From Tamarix chinensis (taxonomy: Eukaryota > Streptophyta > Magnoliopsida > Caryophyllales > Tamaricaceae): DNA of 64,000 nucleotides. Below the pieces are notes generated by a model that made no database searches, had not been told where the DNA came from, and saw only the letters and a list, made by a program, of their open reading frames with translations. The DNA is taken from contig CM060174.1 of NCBI GenBank assembly GCA_030549775.1, positions 43,662,586 to 43,726,585 on the forward strand. The letters are read 5' to 3'. Made by a program: the position numbers and the translations under genes. Shown here piece by piece: positions 37,522-49,584 of this stretch (position 1 is its first letter; the number at the start of each line of letters is the position of its first letter).

Positions 37522-38238
37522 TCCCGCACTTACATGGATTATTAAAGAAAATGTGTGGAATGAACCTATTATTAATGAGAGTAAAGAATAAGTCTAATTG
37601 GACCATGACCAGCTTTTATTATCTGTATTGCTCCATACTGCTTACGTGAGTATGCCACGTATTGAGTTTTAATAATATAGATTGTTCCTACCTGAGGCGT
37701 ATGAGCCACTTTACATCTCGGTTATACCACGCTTATACGTTAAATAGAATGTTACGTATGTTTTATATGTTACTCTAGGTGTATGGTAAGATTTATGTTG
37801 TGGGTCGTGAATATGCATAATATTGTATCAACGTGTTGTATCCGGATTTAATATGCACTTGATGTATAGTTATATCTCTCCTATATGATAGGGTAGCGAG
37901 ACTTACTCAGTATTGGACACGTACTGATACTACCTTGGTTGAATGGGTCCTGTGATGATCCACCGATGGTGGGGAGCAGACCTCTTGTGTAGGTTGATAC
38001 TGTGTTGGGGTGGAAGGCCTGACTTGAGTGAGTAGGCAATCCGGATATTGCTCCCTTGGGATCTGTTTCATTTAGCTATATTTTGTACTACGCTTCTTGT
38101 TTTGAAACAGTACTCTTAAGTTGTAATCTTAACGATATTTTAACTGTTGTTGACTCGTGGTTTTAGTGAATGGTCTATGTTAACTATGGACCTGTGTTTT
38201 GATGACTCTCACTTAATGATTGTTTAGTTTAGCCTTAG

Positions 38239-38284
38239 CACTTAGTATCGGAACGGTAGGAGTGAACCGGTCTGGTACTAAGTG
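38239..38284. repeat. Conserved 46-bp stem-loop, X3 copy
   Basis: Perfect 9-bp outer arms CACTTAGTA and TACTAAGTG surround an inner CGGT/ACCG pair with equal six-base internal loops. It lies about 100 bp inside the 38385 end. Confidence 0.8.
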
Positions 38285-40119
38285 TGGCGGTAATACCCCC
38301 AGGTTTATGGTTTTAATTCTTTCGTTTCCGCTAAACCTTCTGATTTAAATGAAATTTTTCAGGAGTGAAATTTGGGGGTGTTACAGGTCAGGTCTAACTA
38401 GTCGATCGGTTGCCCCAATTAGTTGATCAGTTTGGTTTATCAACTGATCGATTTGACTCAACAAGACCATGCTTTCTTTCGATTGGTCGATTGTTTTAGG
38501 TAAAATAATTGACTATTCATAGACCAGTCAATCGTTTTTGCCAAACCAGTCGATGGATTTAAGTAGAGAGTAAGACCAAGGTCTCTACTGGCATACCAAT
38601 CAAAGGATTAGGTCAACCAATCGACTGTTCTAGTAACCAATCTATCAGTTTAACCTAACCAGTCAATTAGTTTTCCCTAATATAACACCAAATCACAAAT
38701 TTCATGTATATGCTTTCATATAAATTATTTTTAGCCATATTAAAACATGTATCAATATCAATTGAAATATTTCGAACCAAATTAACATGCATTTCTCAAC
38801 ATGAGATTATCCTAGCCTATTTTAAATCATTTTCATGCTTTTTACTCAATGTATGTCATTTAAGTATCTAAATCATACAGACAACTACATTTCTTCATGC
38901 CAACATGCAGTAATCAACTAAAAATAACACCTAACATGCTGGAACACTTGCTAAATATTTTAGAAGCAAGAATCACTTACTTTGTGCAGGAAAAAGCCTC
39001 TTAAAAATAGAAATTCCAACTATTGAAATTCTCAACTTTGAAAACTTTTAACCAAAACCTTAAATTTATACATTATACCAAAATATTATCAAATTTTGAA
39101 TCTTAAAAGGTGAAGAGAATAAGAATATACCACTTGAGGCCAAAAATAGAGAAAGAGTGAAACCAAACTACACAACCTTTTTCCAAAATCTAACTTTGCT
39201 TTACTTGGAGAATTGAAATAAGAAAGATCTAGAGATAGGATCAGAAGAGTGTGTAAAAGTAGATTGATAAGGCTTGAAGTGTGGAAGGAAGAGAGGGAGT
39301 GCAAGACATAGGAAAATTTGGTGGGTGAAAGAAAGGTGAAATACAGGGATGATTAGGTCTTTTTCCAGCCAACTAATATAAGGGAATTACTGAAGGTTCA
39401 TAAATTGACTCAAAACCCTACTATTGATCATTTGATTTCGATCAGAATGGGGGGATTTTGTCATGGCCTCTTCTCTAGATGTTAAATGGTGTATCTGGAG
39501 AATTTAGAATAATTATAAAAAGAATGGGCATTTGCCAATGGAATAATAGAAGGTTAGCATGGAAGGAATCTTCTAACTGTTTAGTCGCATACCGGAGATT
39601 GAAGCATTTCATCTCAGAATTGTGTAGAGGAGAGAGGAGGAATAAGATAATGATAAGGTCATCTATCCCCATCAATTGTCCCAATCAACCTCTAGATCAA
39701 ATCAAGGCAATATTTTGGCTTAAATGCATCATAAAAATGGTTAGAAATCTTTTAGGGATAATCTTGCATTTGTTGGTAAGGTTCTAATTTAGTGTAAGGG
39801 ATTTTCCATAAAAATAAAGCTCGAAAATATGACAAACTCAACAAACTAGTCCACAGGTTTAAGTCTACTAGTTGACTGTTCAACCACCAGTTGATCAGTT
39901 TATTCGAGGGACAAAAATTAGCTGAAACTATAAACCAGTTGATCTATTCATGGAGCTATTTGATGGGTTTGTCTGCAAAACTCAATAAACTTCATTTTTC
40001 AACGTGAATTCAAATAAAAAGTTTGTCCCAAACCAAATCATAATATTAAATCAAAATCAAAGGCCAAAAATTTGGCAAAATTCTCATTCAACTTTCATAC
40101 AAAAATGTGGGGTATTATA

Positions 40120-40922
40120 GGTTAGCCTAACTCTTAACTAAATAGGAAATTAATTCTCGAACCCCAAGCAATGAACATCTATTGGCTTACGACATCATCC
40201 TCAACATACTTTAACTAAGAATCACATTCTTACAAATTGTCCACTACTTATCAGAATAGTAGCAAGATCATCATAGTGACCACACAAATATAGTATCAAT
40301 ATGGTATAGTACTGGTAAAAAAAACTACCTAAAATATAGTAAGGGCTAATGCTGCACATTGAGATCATACAATAATATGGTATGCAACATACTTAGAAAG
40401 AGAGCACATAAGAGTATGGATAACTTATATATATCAGGGTAAGGCCTTAGGATACACATTTCCATACAAGCATGAGTCTCCATAACAAGCCATATTAAAG
40501 TTGAACACATAATTTTAATATTCCATGATGGGACTAGCATAGGATTATCCTTCCCACCACCACATTGCATCATTACCAAAGGGGTTTTCTCAAGGATCTT
40601 CCTCATCCACCACACTTGGTCTCCTAGGTGAGAATAATATACTTAATTTTGGGTGTGCATCATTTGAAGCACATTGCCATAGCATTAAATAGATGTCAAT
40701 ATTCCAAGATTGGGACATATGTAGGATTGTAACTCCCATCACCACATCACTCTAGTGCAAAGGGGATTTTCTCAAATATCTTCAACATCCACCACACTTG
40801 GTATCCTAGGTGAGGGGGCATACGTTTAATTTTGGGTCTGCCTCACCCACCACACTAGTGCTAGTGCAAGGGGCTTTTCTCATGGATCTTTAACATTTAC
40901 CATGCTTGGTCTCCTAGACTAG
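40120..40922. other. Unassigned DNA with a local tandem repeat
   Basis: This lies between LTR 'a' and X4. From about 40540, three diverged copies of a 110-180 bp unit occur, marked by CCACCACACTTGGTCTCCTAG and TGCAAAGGGGTTTTCTC-like words. X4 is inserted at the end of the third copy. No coding frame is supported. Confidence 0.5.
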
Positions 40923-41022
40923 TGTAACACCCCTAAAACTCACTATTGAAAAATTTTGTTTTATTAAAAGAATTAGCAAAAGCAAACTAATAAAATTGTA
41001 AATTCTAGGGATATTATTACCA

Positions 41023-41068
41023 CACTTAGTACCAAATCGGTTCACTCCTACCGTTCCAATACCAAGTG
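41023..41068. repeat. Conserved 46-bp stem-loop, X4 copy
   Basis: Outer arms are CACTTAGTA and TACCAAGTG (one position would be a G-U type pair) and inner pair CGGT/ACCG. It lies 100 bp from the start of X4. Confidence 0.75.
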
Positions 41069-41564
41069 CTAAGGCTGAAAGAGAAAAATACAATCTACGA
41101 GAAACTTAAACCATAATTAAATCAGAGTAGCAGATATAACAATTTACAAGAATAAATTCCACCAGTTGTGGTTACTAAAAAAAGGACCACATTAAAACTG
41201 GGGTTTAAAAAGAGAAAGAGTACAACCTTATGAATTTTCGGATAGTTCCTTTATGCTCTTTCGATGTTGCCCACTTAAATAGCACCTGAAAATGGACTTG
41301 CAAGGGTCACTGCCCATTGAATAGGTAGAGGCCCCACGAATGGAACCCTTCAGTACTACAGTATTGAGTAATCCTTTTAAAACACACTAAAAAGCAGGCA
41401 TGCAATGCAACACATGAAACAAAATTAATAAGAGATGCATACACAACATTCACATACTTAACAAGCCAATATTAATAGGTCAAAACTTACAATCAATACT
41501 TCTGAGCCTTAAGCCATTAGTCCATCATTATTCAATCATCTCTCGGATTTTATATCCATGTGAG

Positions 41565-42470
41565 TGTGGGAACCCCACTATTATAGTCGGTGGACCAGAA
41601 TACATATATGGTCTGTTTGTTTTGGGGTGGAAGGAGGTTAATGGAGGTGAATGAATTGATTCACCCCGTTTGGGTATCAGGTTAATAATTTTGCCTGGGT
41701 GAATCGAGGTTAATGTTTCACCTCCATTCACCTCGATTAACCTCGTTTTTATTAACCTCCGATTTCGGGGGTAACGGAGGTGAAGGTGAAAGAATAAGTA
41801 AATTTTTGACTTGATAGGACCAAAATACCCCTCAATAGGACTTATTTATTTAATATAAGGGTATAAATATCATTTATTTTATTATTATAATCTTCATTCA
41901 CCTTAATTTAAACGAAAAATTTTAAAACATTCACCCCGATTCACCCAGGTTAGGTTAATATCATCCAAACAGAATTTTAAAATATTCACCCCGATTCACC
42001 TCCATTCCCTTCACCTAGGTTAATTTTTAATATTTACCCCTACCTCGATTCACCCCAATCCAAATGGAGCCATAGGGTAGAACACTTCTGACCACTATTA
42101 TTGCCGATGGATCAGTCTCTAAGGCAGAATGCTCTTGGCCACTATTATTTGCTAATGGATTAGTCTGGCCCCGACTCACATGGTGTTCCACTATAAGTGA
42201 TTAGTATTTTTTCATGATTCATTCACATCCATAATTGGGTTTATTGAACTCGAGACCCCCACTATTATAGCTAGTGGACCTAAATACATATAAACATCAT
42301 CTAGGGCAACATGCTCTTGGGCCACTATTATATCCGGTGGATTGGTACTCATAAACATCTTCCAAGGCAACATGCTCTTGGGCCATTATTATATCTGTTG
42401 GATTGGTACTTATAATCATCTTCCAAGGCAACACTCTCCTGGGCTACTATTATATCCGGTGGAACGGTAC
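41565..42470. repeat. Motif array of X4, split by a MITE
   Basis: About seven decayed copies of CCACTATTATAGCCGGTGGA are present, the first before and the rest after the 41610-42071 insertion. Confidence 0.75.
41610..42071. mobile_element. MITE-like element in the X4 motif array
   Basis: The ends are imperfect inverted repeats, GGTCTGTTTGTTTTGGGGTG on the left and the complement of GGCTCCATTTGGATTGGGGT on the right. The interior is full of TTCACCTCGATTAACC-like words and their complements. The 462-bp segment interrupts a repeat that continues on both sides. The target duplication is unclear because the flank is an AT repeat, so the superfamily is left open. Confidence 0.65.
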
Positions 42471-43189
42471 TCATAATATAATTCAATTGGGCCTGGCTCA
42501 TTAATCTTTTACTTTCATAATTAGTGTTTTCCCTTTTTAATCAGCACAACAATTCTATTTATTTGTCTTGATAGGGAGATCAAGATTCCAAGACATAAAG
42601 GTATACTGGTCGCACTGGTGCATACAAGCTACTCAGTACCCTTCAACTAGCAACCCAAGGACGTAAAGGTACCCTGGTCTTACTGGTGCATACAGCTACT
42701 CAGTACCCTACTAACAAGGACACCTAATCCATAAGTATACATACCCCCTAAATAGGCTTGTAGATCTAGATAGAGTAAGATATGGGGCCTGGTTGGGGTA
42801 CAAAGGCACACCAAAAAATACCAGAATAATCATGGGCTAAACCACGTCTTTAGGATAGTGACCCCTAAAGAGCCACCATTCTCAATCTTGAGGTCATTCA
42901 CTTTAATTACTAGTGTCTTATTTAAGGTGATCACGAAAAGCATAACAATCAGATACTTATTCACTTTTTATCGTTATGATATCATTAGGTTTTTCTTATT
43001 CATACGGTTATCCAAGATAACACAGATGAATCATTAAGGCCATCATAATCTAAACGAATTTTGATTTAGGTTTTGTTCTCATGATACTTACTAATTGTCA
43101 AACACCATTATCTTACTATTTAGTGTGACTTGAGTCTTATTATGAAACTCCGTTATCCCATCTACATATTAGATACGAATTACTAATTT

Positions 43190-44660
43190 ATCCCTTGCTT
43201 GTATAATTATTAAGTCATCCCTTCCTTACTTGCAAATTTACCATATTACCCTTCATATTGGATAATTACCAAATTACCCATATTGGATAATTACCCAATT
43301 ACCCCTTACTCGGTTTGGGTTACCAAGTTATCTCCCATACTTATTAGGTTACCAATCACCCTTGATTGTTACATTTATCATATTTCTATTTGGTTTGTTA
43401 GATTACCAATTGCCCTTCTCCTTTGTTATAATTACCAAATTGCCCTTTAGTTGGTTAAATTACCAAATTACCCTTCTCCATTATCATAATTACCAAAATG
43501 TCCTTCTCTATTATCATAAGTACCAAATTACCCTTTAGTTGGTTAAATTACCAAATTGCCCTTCTCCATTATCATAATTACTAAATTACCCTTCTTTGTT
43601 ATCATAATTACCAAACTACCCTTTAGTTGGTTAAATTACCAGATTGCCCTTCTTCATTATCATAATTACCAGAATACCCTTCTCCATTATCATAATTACC
43701 AAATTACCCTTCTCCGTTATCATAATTACCAAACTACCCTTTAGTTGGCTAAATTGCCAGATGGCCCTTCTCTATTATTATAATTAGGGATGTAAACGGG
43801 GCGGGTTTGGGGCGAGTATACCCATGCCTGTATCCGTACCTGAATCCCTACCTGTACCTCAATCCATATCTGCTAATACATCCATATCCGTATCTATTGG
43901 ATATCTATTACCCGATGGATTATCCGTTTATCGGTTAATGGATATTATCTGGTGGATAAATCTATTACCCGATGGATAAATCCATTTAGAGTTAAGCTAA
44001 ATGATAATTTTAACCTTAATTTATACTATATTTATTTTAAAATTAAGTGTAAAAAGGTAATTATATATTGGGTAAATGGGTACGGATATGGATACGGGTA
44101 TGGTTATGGGTATAGGTATGGATATCCCATACCCGTATCCGTACCCGAACTCGACGGGTATTTTTTTCCATCATCTATATCCGTTTATCCATATTCATTT
44201 AAATATCCATCGGATAACATCCATTAGATTTTGAGTAAAATCTGCCCTGTTTACATCCTTAATCGTAATTACCAAATTTCCCTTTAGTTGGTTAAGTTAC
44301 CAAATTACCCTTCTCCATTATTATAATTATCATTTTATCCTTTAGTTACAACATTACCATTTTATCCTTTTACTAACAAAATTACCATTTTGCCCTTTAT
44401 TTCCAAAATTACCATAACGCCCTTTTACTTATAAAATTACCATTTTACCCTTTACTTCCAAGATTAACATTTTGCCCTTCACTTCCAAGATTACCATTTT
44501 ACCCTTTATTTCCAAGATTACCATTTTACCATTTACTTCCAAGATTACTATTTTACCTTTTACTTCCAAAATTACTATAATACCCTTTTACTTGCAAAAT
44601 TACCATTTCCCCTTACTTCCAAAATTACCATTTTGCCCTTCACTTCCAAGATTACCATTT
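43190..44660. repeat. Minisatellite of X4, first part
   Basis: Units are of the form TTACCAAATTACCCTTCTCC with AT-rich tails, the complement of the X1 array, period about 28-32 bp. A hAT-type MITE interrupts it at 43796, and X5 ends this part. It resumes at 49580-49690. Confidence 0.9.
43796..44259. mobile_element. hAT-type MITE, copy 2, in the X4 minisatellite
   Basis: The left end GGGATGTAAACGGGGCGGG and the complement-matching right end GCCCTGTTTACATCC agree with the element in CPR5 intron 1. The interior again holds GGATATGGGTA-like words. A clean 8-bp duplication could not be read in the repetitive flanks. Confidence 0.7.
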
Positions 44661-44763
44661 TATCTGTAACACCCCCAAAATTCACTACTGAAAAATTTCG
44701 TTAATTAAAGGAAGATTAGCGGAAGCAGATAAATAAACGTGAACTTTGGGAGTATTACCGCCA

Positions 44764-44809
44764 CACTTAGTACTAGACCGGTTCACTCATACCGTTCCAG
44801 TACCAAGTG
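44764..44809. repeat. Conserved 46-bp stem-loop, X5 copy
   Basis: Arms are CACTTAGTACT and AGTACCAAGTG (one G-U type position) with inner CGGT/ACCG. It starts 100 bp from the start of X5. Confidence 0.8.
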
Positions 44810-45334
44810 CTAAGGCTAAGAAAATGAAATACAATTCGAAAGACGTTCAACATGCATAAATCAGAGTAAATTGCAAGCTTCAACATATTTAAATCAGAGT
44901 AGCGCATCAAATCGTTTTCAGAAATAAAATCCACCAATGGTGGTTACTTTAACAACATTAACATTTAAAACCAAGAATTTAAATGAGAAAGAGAAAAAAG
45001 CCATGATACCGGAAAATTCCTTACTCTCCTTCCCGTAACCCACTTGAGTAGCACCTGAAAATACCTGCAAGGGCACTGCCATTGAATAGGCAGGGGCCCC
45101 ATAAAGGGAATCCCTTCAGTACTACAGTACTGAGTAACCCTTTAATACCACACTTAAAGACAGGCCTGCATACGGCACACAATGCAAGCCACACACATAT
45201 AAATAATGAGAGATGCATACACAATAAGGGAAAACATAATACTTTATAAGTCACGATTGATACTTTGGGCCTTAAGCCATTATTCTGTCATTAATCCATC
45301 AATATCATATTTTATATCCATGTGAGTATGAGAA

Positions 45335-45720
45335 CCCCACTATTATAGCCGGTGGACCGGAAGTCAACACACAGGGCAAAACGCACCTGACCACTATTAT
45401 TGCCGGTGGACTGGAAGATAAACACACAGGGCAGAATGCACCTGACCACTATTATTTGCCGGTGGACTGGTCTGGCCCCGACTCACATGGTGTTCCACTA
45501 TAAGTGATTAGTATTTTTCCATAACCTTATTCACATACATAACTGATTTTATTGAGCTCGGGACCCCCACTATTTTAGCCGGTGGACCGAAATATATATG
45601 TAATCATCATCCAGGGCACAACGCTCCTTGCCACTATTATAACCGGTGGACCGGTACTCATAATCACCTACCAGGGCAACACGCTCCTGGACCACTATTA
45701 TAACCGGTGGACCGGTACGT
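45335..45720. repeat. Motif array of X5 (about six copies)
   Basis: Copies of CCACTATTATAGCCGGTGGA occur every 50-65 bp in two groups, with a longer spacer containing GACTCACATGGTGTTCCAC between them. Confidence 0.88.
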
Positions 45721-46389
45721 AATATCATAAATCACTAGGCCCGGCTCATTAATATTCCACTTTCAATTATAGTATCTTTCCTTTCTTTAATCAGCACATC
45801 AATCATATTTATTTGCCTCTAATGGGAGATCGATAACCCGGGACACAAAGGTACACCAGTCGTACCGGTGCATATCAGCTACTCGGTACCCTTTAACCAT
45901 GAACCCAAGGACGCAAAGGTACACTGGTCGTACTGGTGCATAAAGCTAACTCAGTACCCTACCGACAATGACACCTAATCCATAAGTATGCATACCCCCT
46001 AACTAGGTCCGTAGAGCTAGGAAGAGTAAGATATAGGGCCTGGCTGGGGCACAAAGGCACACCAGCAAATACCAGAATAATCGTGGACTAAACCATGTCC
46101 TTAGGGTAGCGACCCCTAAGGAGTCACCATTCCCGATCTCGAGGTCTTTCACTTTAAGTAATAGTGTCTTAATTAAGGTGATCACGAAAAGCACGATAAT
46201 CCGATACTTATTCACTTTCAATCGTTTCGATATCATTAATCGTTTCTTATTCAGAGGATTATCCAGGATGTCATAGAGAAACCATCAAGGCCATCCTAAT
46301 TATCAAATACTCTTACTTGGCTAATCAGCATTATTTAATCATATTAATGTTCCACAATCTCAAATACGTGTTAGGTACAAATTACTCAT

Positions 46390-47410
46390 TTGCCCTTTAC
46401 TTATATAATTGTTAAGTGTCCATTCCTTACTTGATAAATTACCACATTACCCTTAAGGTTACATAATTACCAAATTACCCCTTGTCCACTTTAGATTACC
46501 AAATTGTCTCCTACACTTTTTAGATCACCATTCACCCCTCATAATGACTACACTTATCATATTTCCCTTTTGGTTGGTTATATTACCAAATCGCCCTTCT
46601 CCTTTGTTATAATTACAAAACTGCCCTTGAGTTGGATAAATTACTAAATTACCCTCCTTCATTATCATGATTACTATTTTGCCCCTTTAGTTGGTTAAAC
46701 AATTATCACTTTACCCTTTTATCGGCTAAATTACCAAATTGCCCCTTTAGTTGAACAAATTACCAAATTGCCCTTCTCCTTTATCATAATTACCATTTTA
46801 CCCCTCTCAATTATTTTAATTGCCATTTACCCTTTTTATTTATCACAAATCCCAAATTACTCTTCTTCATAATTACCAATATTAATTTACCCTTTTTCAT
46901 AATCAAAATTACTATATTACCCTTCTCCATTATTAAAATTACCATAATGCCCTTTAATTGGTTAATTTACCAAATTACCCTTCTATAGTATCATACTTAT
47001 CCAATTGCCCTTCTACAATCATAATTTAATTGCTAAATTATCTTTTGTCGTTATCATAATTACCAAGTTACCCCTTACTCCCAAGTTTACCATAATATCC
47101 TTTCATTTACAAAATTACCATATTACCCTTTACTTATGAAATTACGATTTTGCCCCTCTACCTCCAAAATTACCATAATGCCCTTTTTACTTGAACAATT
47201 ACCATAATGCCCTCCTTCATCCAAAATTACTATTTTGCCCCTACTTCCCAAATTTCCATTTTACCCTTCTTTCTCACAACTTACAATTTTATCCTTTACT
47301 TGTAAATTATCATTTAACCATTTAATCATAAAATTTCCATATTAATATTTTATCTCAAAAATTACCAAAATACCCTTTTTACTTATAAAATTTCCACTCA
47401 ACCCCTTTAT
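46390..47410. repeat. Minisatellite of X5
   Basis: TTACCAAATTGCCCTTCTCC-like units with variable AT-rich tails run for about 1 kb in the same orientation as in X4. Confidence 0.88.
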
Positions 47411-48022
47411 TCACCATTTTTATGAATTTACTAACACTACATAAAATAATGATATTAATACTTCATTTTTATCATCTAAGTCCACCAACTTGTCATTTTT
47501 CAACATAATACTCATTAGCAACTACACACATTGATTTATATACCTCATAAGCATAATTACTAAAATACCCTTAAACAATAACATCATTCATGCATTAACA
47601 ATATGGTACATCATAAACAAGTGTTTAACATTTCTATCCATATTCCAACTCCTTCTTTATTTAACACACCTACATATGGCACAAAAGTTATCATGCTTTT
47701 TCTTTTTAACAAACAATATAAGAAACCATAAACATATCATGCTAAGCATACAAAACATGCATAAAATCATACTAAACCCTAAATGTGCTAGCATGCGTTT
47801 TTCCACATATTTAAGGGAGGATTAATGGTTACCTTAATCCCACAAAATAACAATCTTACCAAGCATAATTAGCAACTCAACACCTAAAAATAATATCCAT
47901 CATATTTATGTTAGAAATAAGAATCCAAGTATAAAACTTTATAATTTTAATTAATAAAACACTTAACATAAAATACCATTATACCTTAAAAATTAGCCAA
48001 ATAATTTTTAAAATGGAGGGGA

Positions 48023-48048
48023 GCTCACGCTGCATGAACAGCGTGAGT
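48023..48048. repeat. Conserved hairpin in X5
   Basis: Arms GCTCACGCTG and CAGCGTGAGT (nine of ten pairs) flank the loop CATGAA. It matches the X1 hairpin at 18949-18974 in complement. Confidence 0.8.
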
Positions 48049-49584
48049 CTCATGCAAAATTATGGGGAGAAAAGGGTTCGAAGGGGGTGAAGGGAGAAAA
48101 ATAAACCATTTTCGGGTTAGGGTCTTTAGGCTAGAAAATAAGGTGGTTAGGGGAGGTTCTAAGGCAAGTGAATGGTGCAGAAGTGAAGAGGGGGTGTAGG
48201 TGGAGGCTAAGGGTGGTTTCACGGCGGCGTAGGGTGGCGGAGACGGCGAAGTTGGCTGCCGAGAAGGGTCGAAGGGGAAGGGTTGAGAAGGAAGGAAAAG
48301 TGGAGGGAAAAATGGTGGGGTGCAAGGGTTGGTTTCGGCCAACTAATGGATGGCGGTTGTAGAGGGGGTTGCAGGGTGTCGAAAGGTGGGTTGGGTGGCG
48401 GCAGAGGTGGCCGGACGGCGGCGGTAGAGGCGGTTGCAGGTGGCTTGGCGGTAAGGGGAAAAGCTGGGAAGAAAAAGGAAGAGGAGGAGAAAGGGGGAAG
48501 TGCGGGGCTCGAAGGGGCTGTGTGGTGGTGCAGGGTGGTAGTAGGCGGTGGCAGAAGGCGGCGCATAGGGTTGGTGAGGCGCAGGAGCGGTGGACGGTGG
48601 TGGCGACGCAAAATAGGGTGGAAATGGGAGAGGAAGAAGATGAGAGAGAGAAGGGAGGATCGGGGGTGAGGGGCTCGACAACAATGGGCAGGGAAATGGC
48701 TGAAGGGGAGAAGAAAAAGAGGAGGAAGGGTAGGGGAATAGGGGCTGATCGGAGGGCAGGCTTAGGGTGGCAGGGCATCGCAGGGTGGTAGGGGAAAGGA
48801 GGGAAGAAGAAGGAAAGGGGAGAGGCATGCGGGGCTGGTCCAGGGCCGGTTTGGCTCGAAAAAGGAAGGAAAGCGACGGGGGAAGAGAGAGAGGGAGAGG
48901 GAGCAGGTGGTGACAGTGATGGGTGCAGGCGGTGGCAGCAGGCATGGCGTCGAATGTGCAGGTGGTCGGGCGTGGAGGAGAAGAGGGGAGAAGAAGAAAG
49001 GGACGGGGCGGCTTGGACCGGCGCAGAAAAGGAGGGAGCCGGCCGGTCCAGGGAAAAAAAATAAAGGAAGGAGGCGGGCTGGGGAGACGGGCGTGCGAGC
49101 GAGGGAGAGAAGGGGGAGACGGGCCGAAGGCCCAACGCGCGGGGGAGAGGGGAGAGCAGGCCGGGCGGGCGGCCCAAGGGGGAGAAAAAGGAAAAGAGAA
49201 GAAAGAAGAAAAGGAGAAAAGGAGGAGGAAAAGAAAAAGGAAAAATGGGAAAATAGGGGAAATAAATTAAATTAATTTTATAAATCATAAAATGTAATAT
49301 TCTTGATAATTTATTTAATTTAATAATTTAATTTATTATAATCTAATATATTAGTTTAAAAAGGATAAGGTTGGTAAAATATTAGTTTGGAAAATTTATT
49401 CAAATAAAATAATATGATAAATAGAAAATTATTTATTTTTAATTTATTAAATAATTTTATCCAAATTTACATACTCTAAAATCCATAAAATAATTAAAAT
49501 AAATAATCTAAAATCAATTCTATTCCAAATAAAAGTAATTTATTAAAATATAGGTTTTCGAAATTTTTGGGGTATTACATTATC

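Larger units (their letters stand above)
32919..38385 (-). mobile_element. Family X element X3
   Basis: Exact target duplications GGTCA lie at 32914-32918 and 38386-38390. The ends are TGTAATACCCCG and GGGGGTGTTACA, and the length is 5,467 bp. In its own direction (minus) it has the stem-loop, the motif array (36.9-37.5 kb), a GGTATTA-type minisatellite (36.06-36.56 kb) and a block with GGCCCTCTAGGAC near 36.0 kb shared with X2 and X6. Then come about 1.6 kb with recurring AAACCCTAAT words (34.1-35.7 kb), a C-rich tract (33.78-34.13 kb) and an AT-rich end. No pol genes are present. It lacks the 30-bp minisatellite of X1, X4 and X5 and so represents a different subfamily. Confidence 0.85.
32871..40119 (-). 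mobile_element. Diverged gypsy-type LTR 'a', interrupted by X3
   Basis: Without X3 this is about 1.8 kb. One end carries clusters of CCAATCGATTGG-like words (32900-32918 and 38391-38680), with another cluster at 39840-39960, and the right edge is TGGGGTATTATA at 40119. The same layout (word cluster, purine-rich middle, word cluster, GGGGTATTACA edge) occurs at about 52.6-55.1 kb. I read them as two LTRs of one family. The left limit is uncertain because it abuts X7. Confidence 0.4.
44665..49579 (+). mobile_element. Family X element X5, nested in X4
   Basis: Exact target duplications TTATC lie at 44660-44664 and 49580-49584. It starts TGTAACACCCCCAAAATTC and ends with the near-inverse TTTTTGGGGTATTACA. 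At 4,915 bp it is the most complete uninterrupted copy. Order: stem-loop (44764), block with CACTGCCATTGAATAGGCAG (about 45.08 kb), motif array (45.34-45.72 kb), conserved block with CCCTAAGGAGTCACCATT, minisatellite (46.4-47.4 kb), AT-rich DNA, hairpin (48023-48048), purine-rich tract (48.06-49.26 kb) and an AT-rich end. The 385-codon minus-strand frame over the purine-rich tract is Pro/Ser/Phe low-complexity sequence and not a gene. It can serve as the family reference copy. Confidence 0.88.

Noticed and set aside
39475..39787. Overlapping frames of about 70-100 codons on both strands
   Set aside because: No family pattern, both strands open at once, and the location is within diverged LTR-like DNA.
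48131..49288. A 385-codon minus-strand open frame
   Set aside because: It is Pro/Ser/Phe/Leu low-complexity sequence over the purine-rich tract of X5. Overlapping long frames are open on both strands, and the equivalent tracts in X1, X2, X4 and X6 do not keep the same frame.
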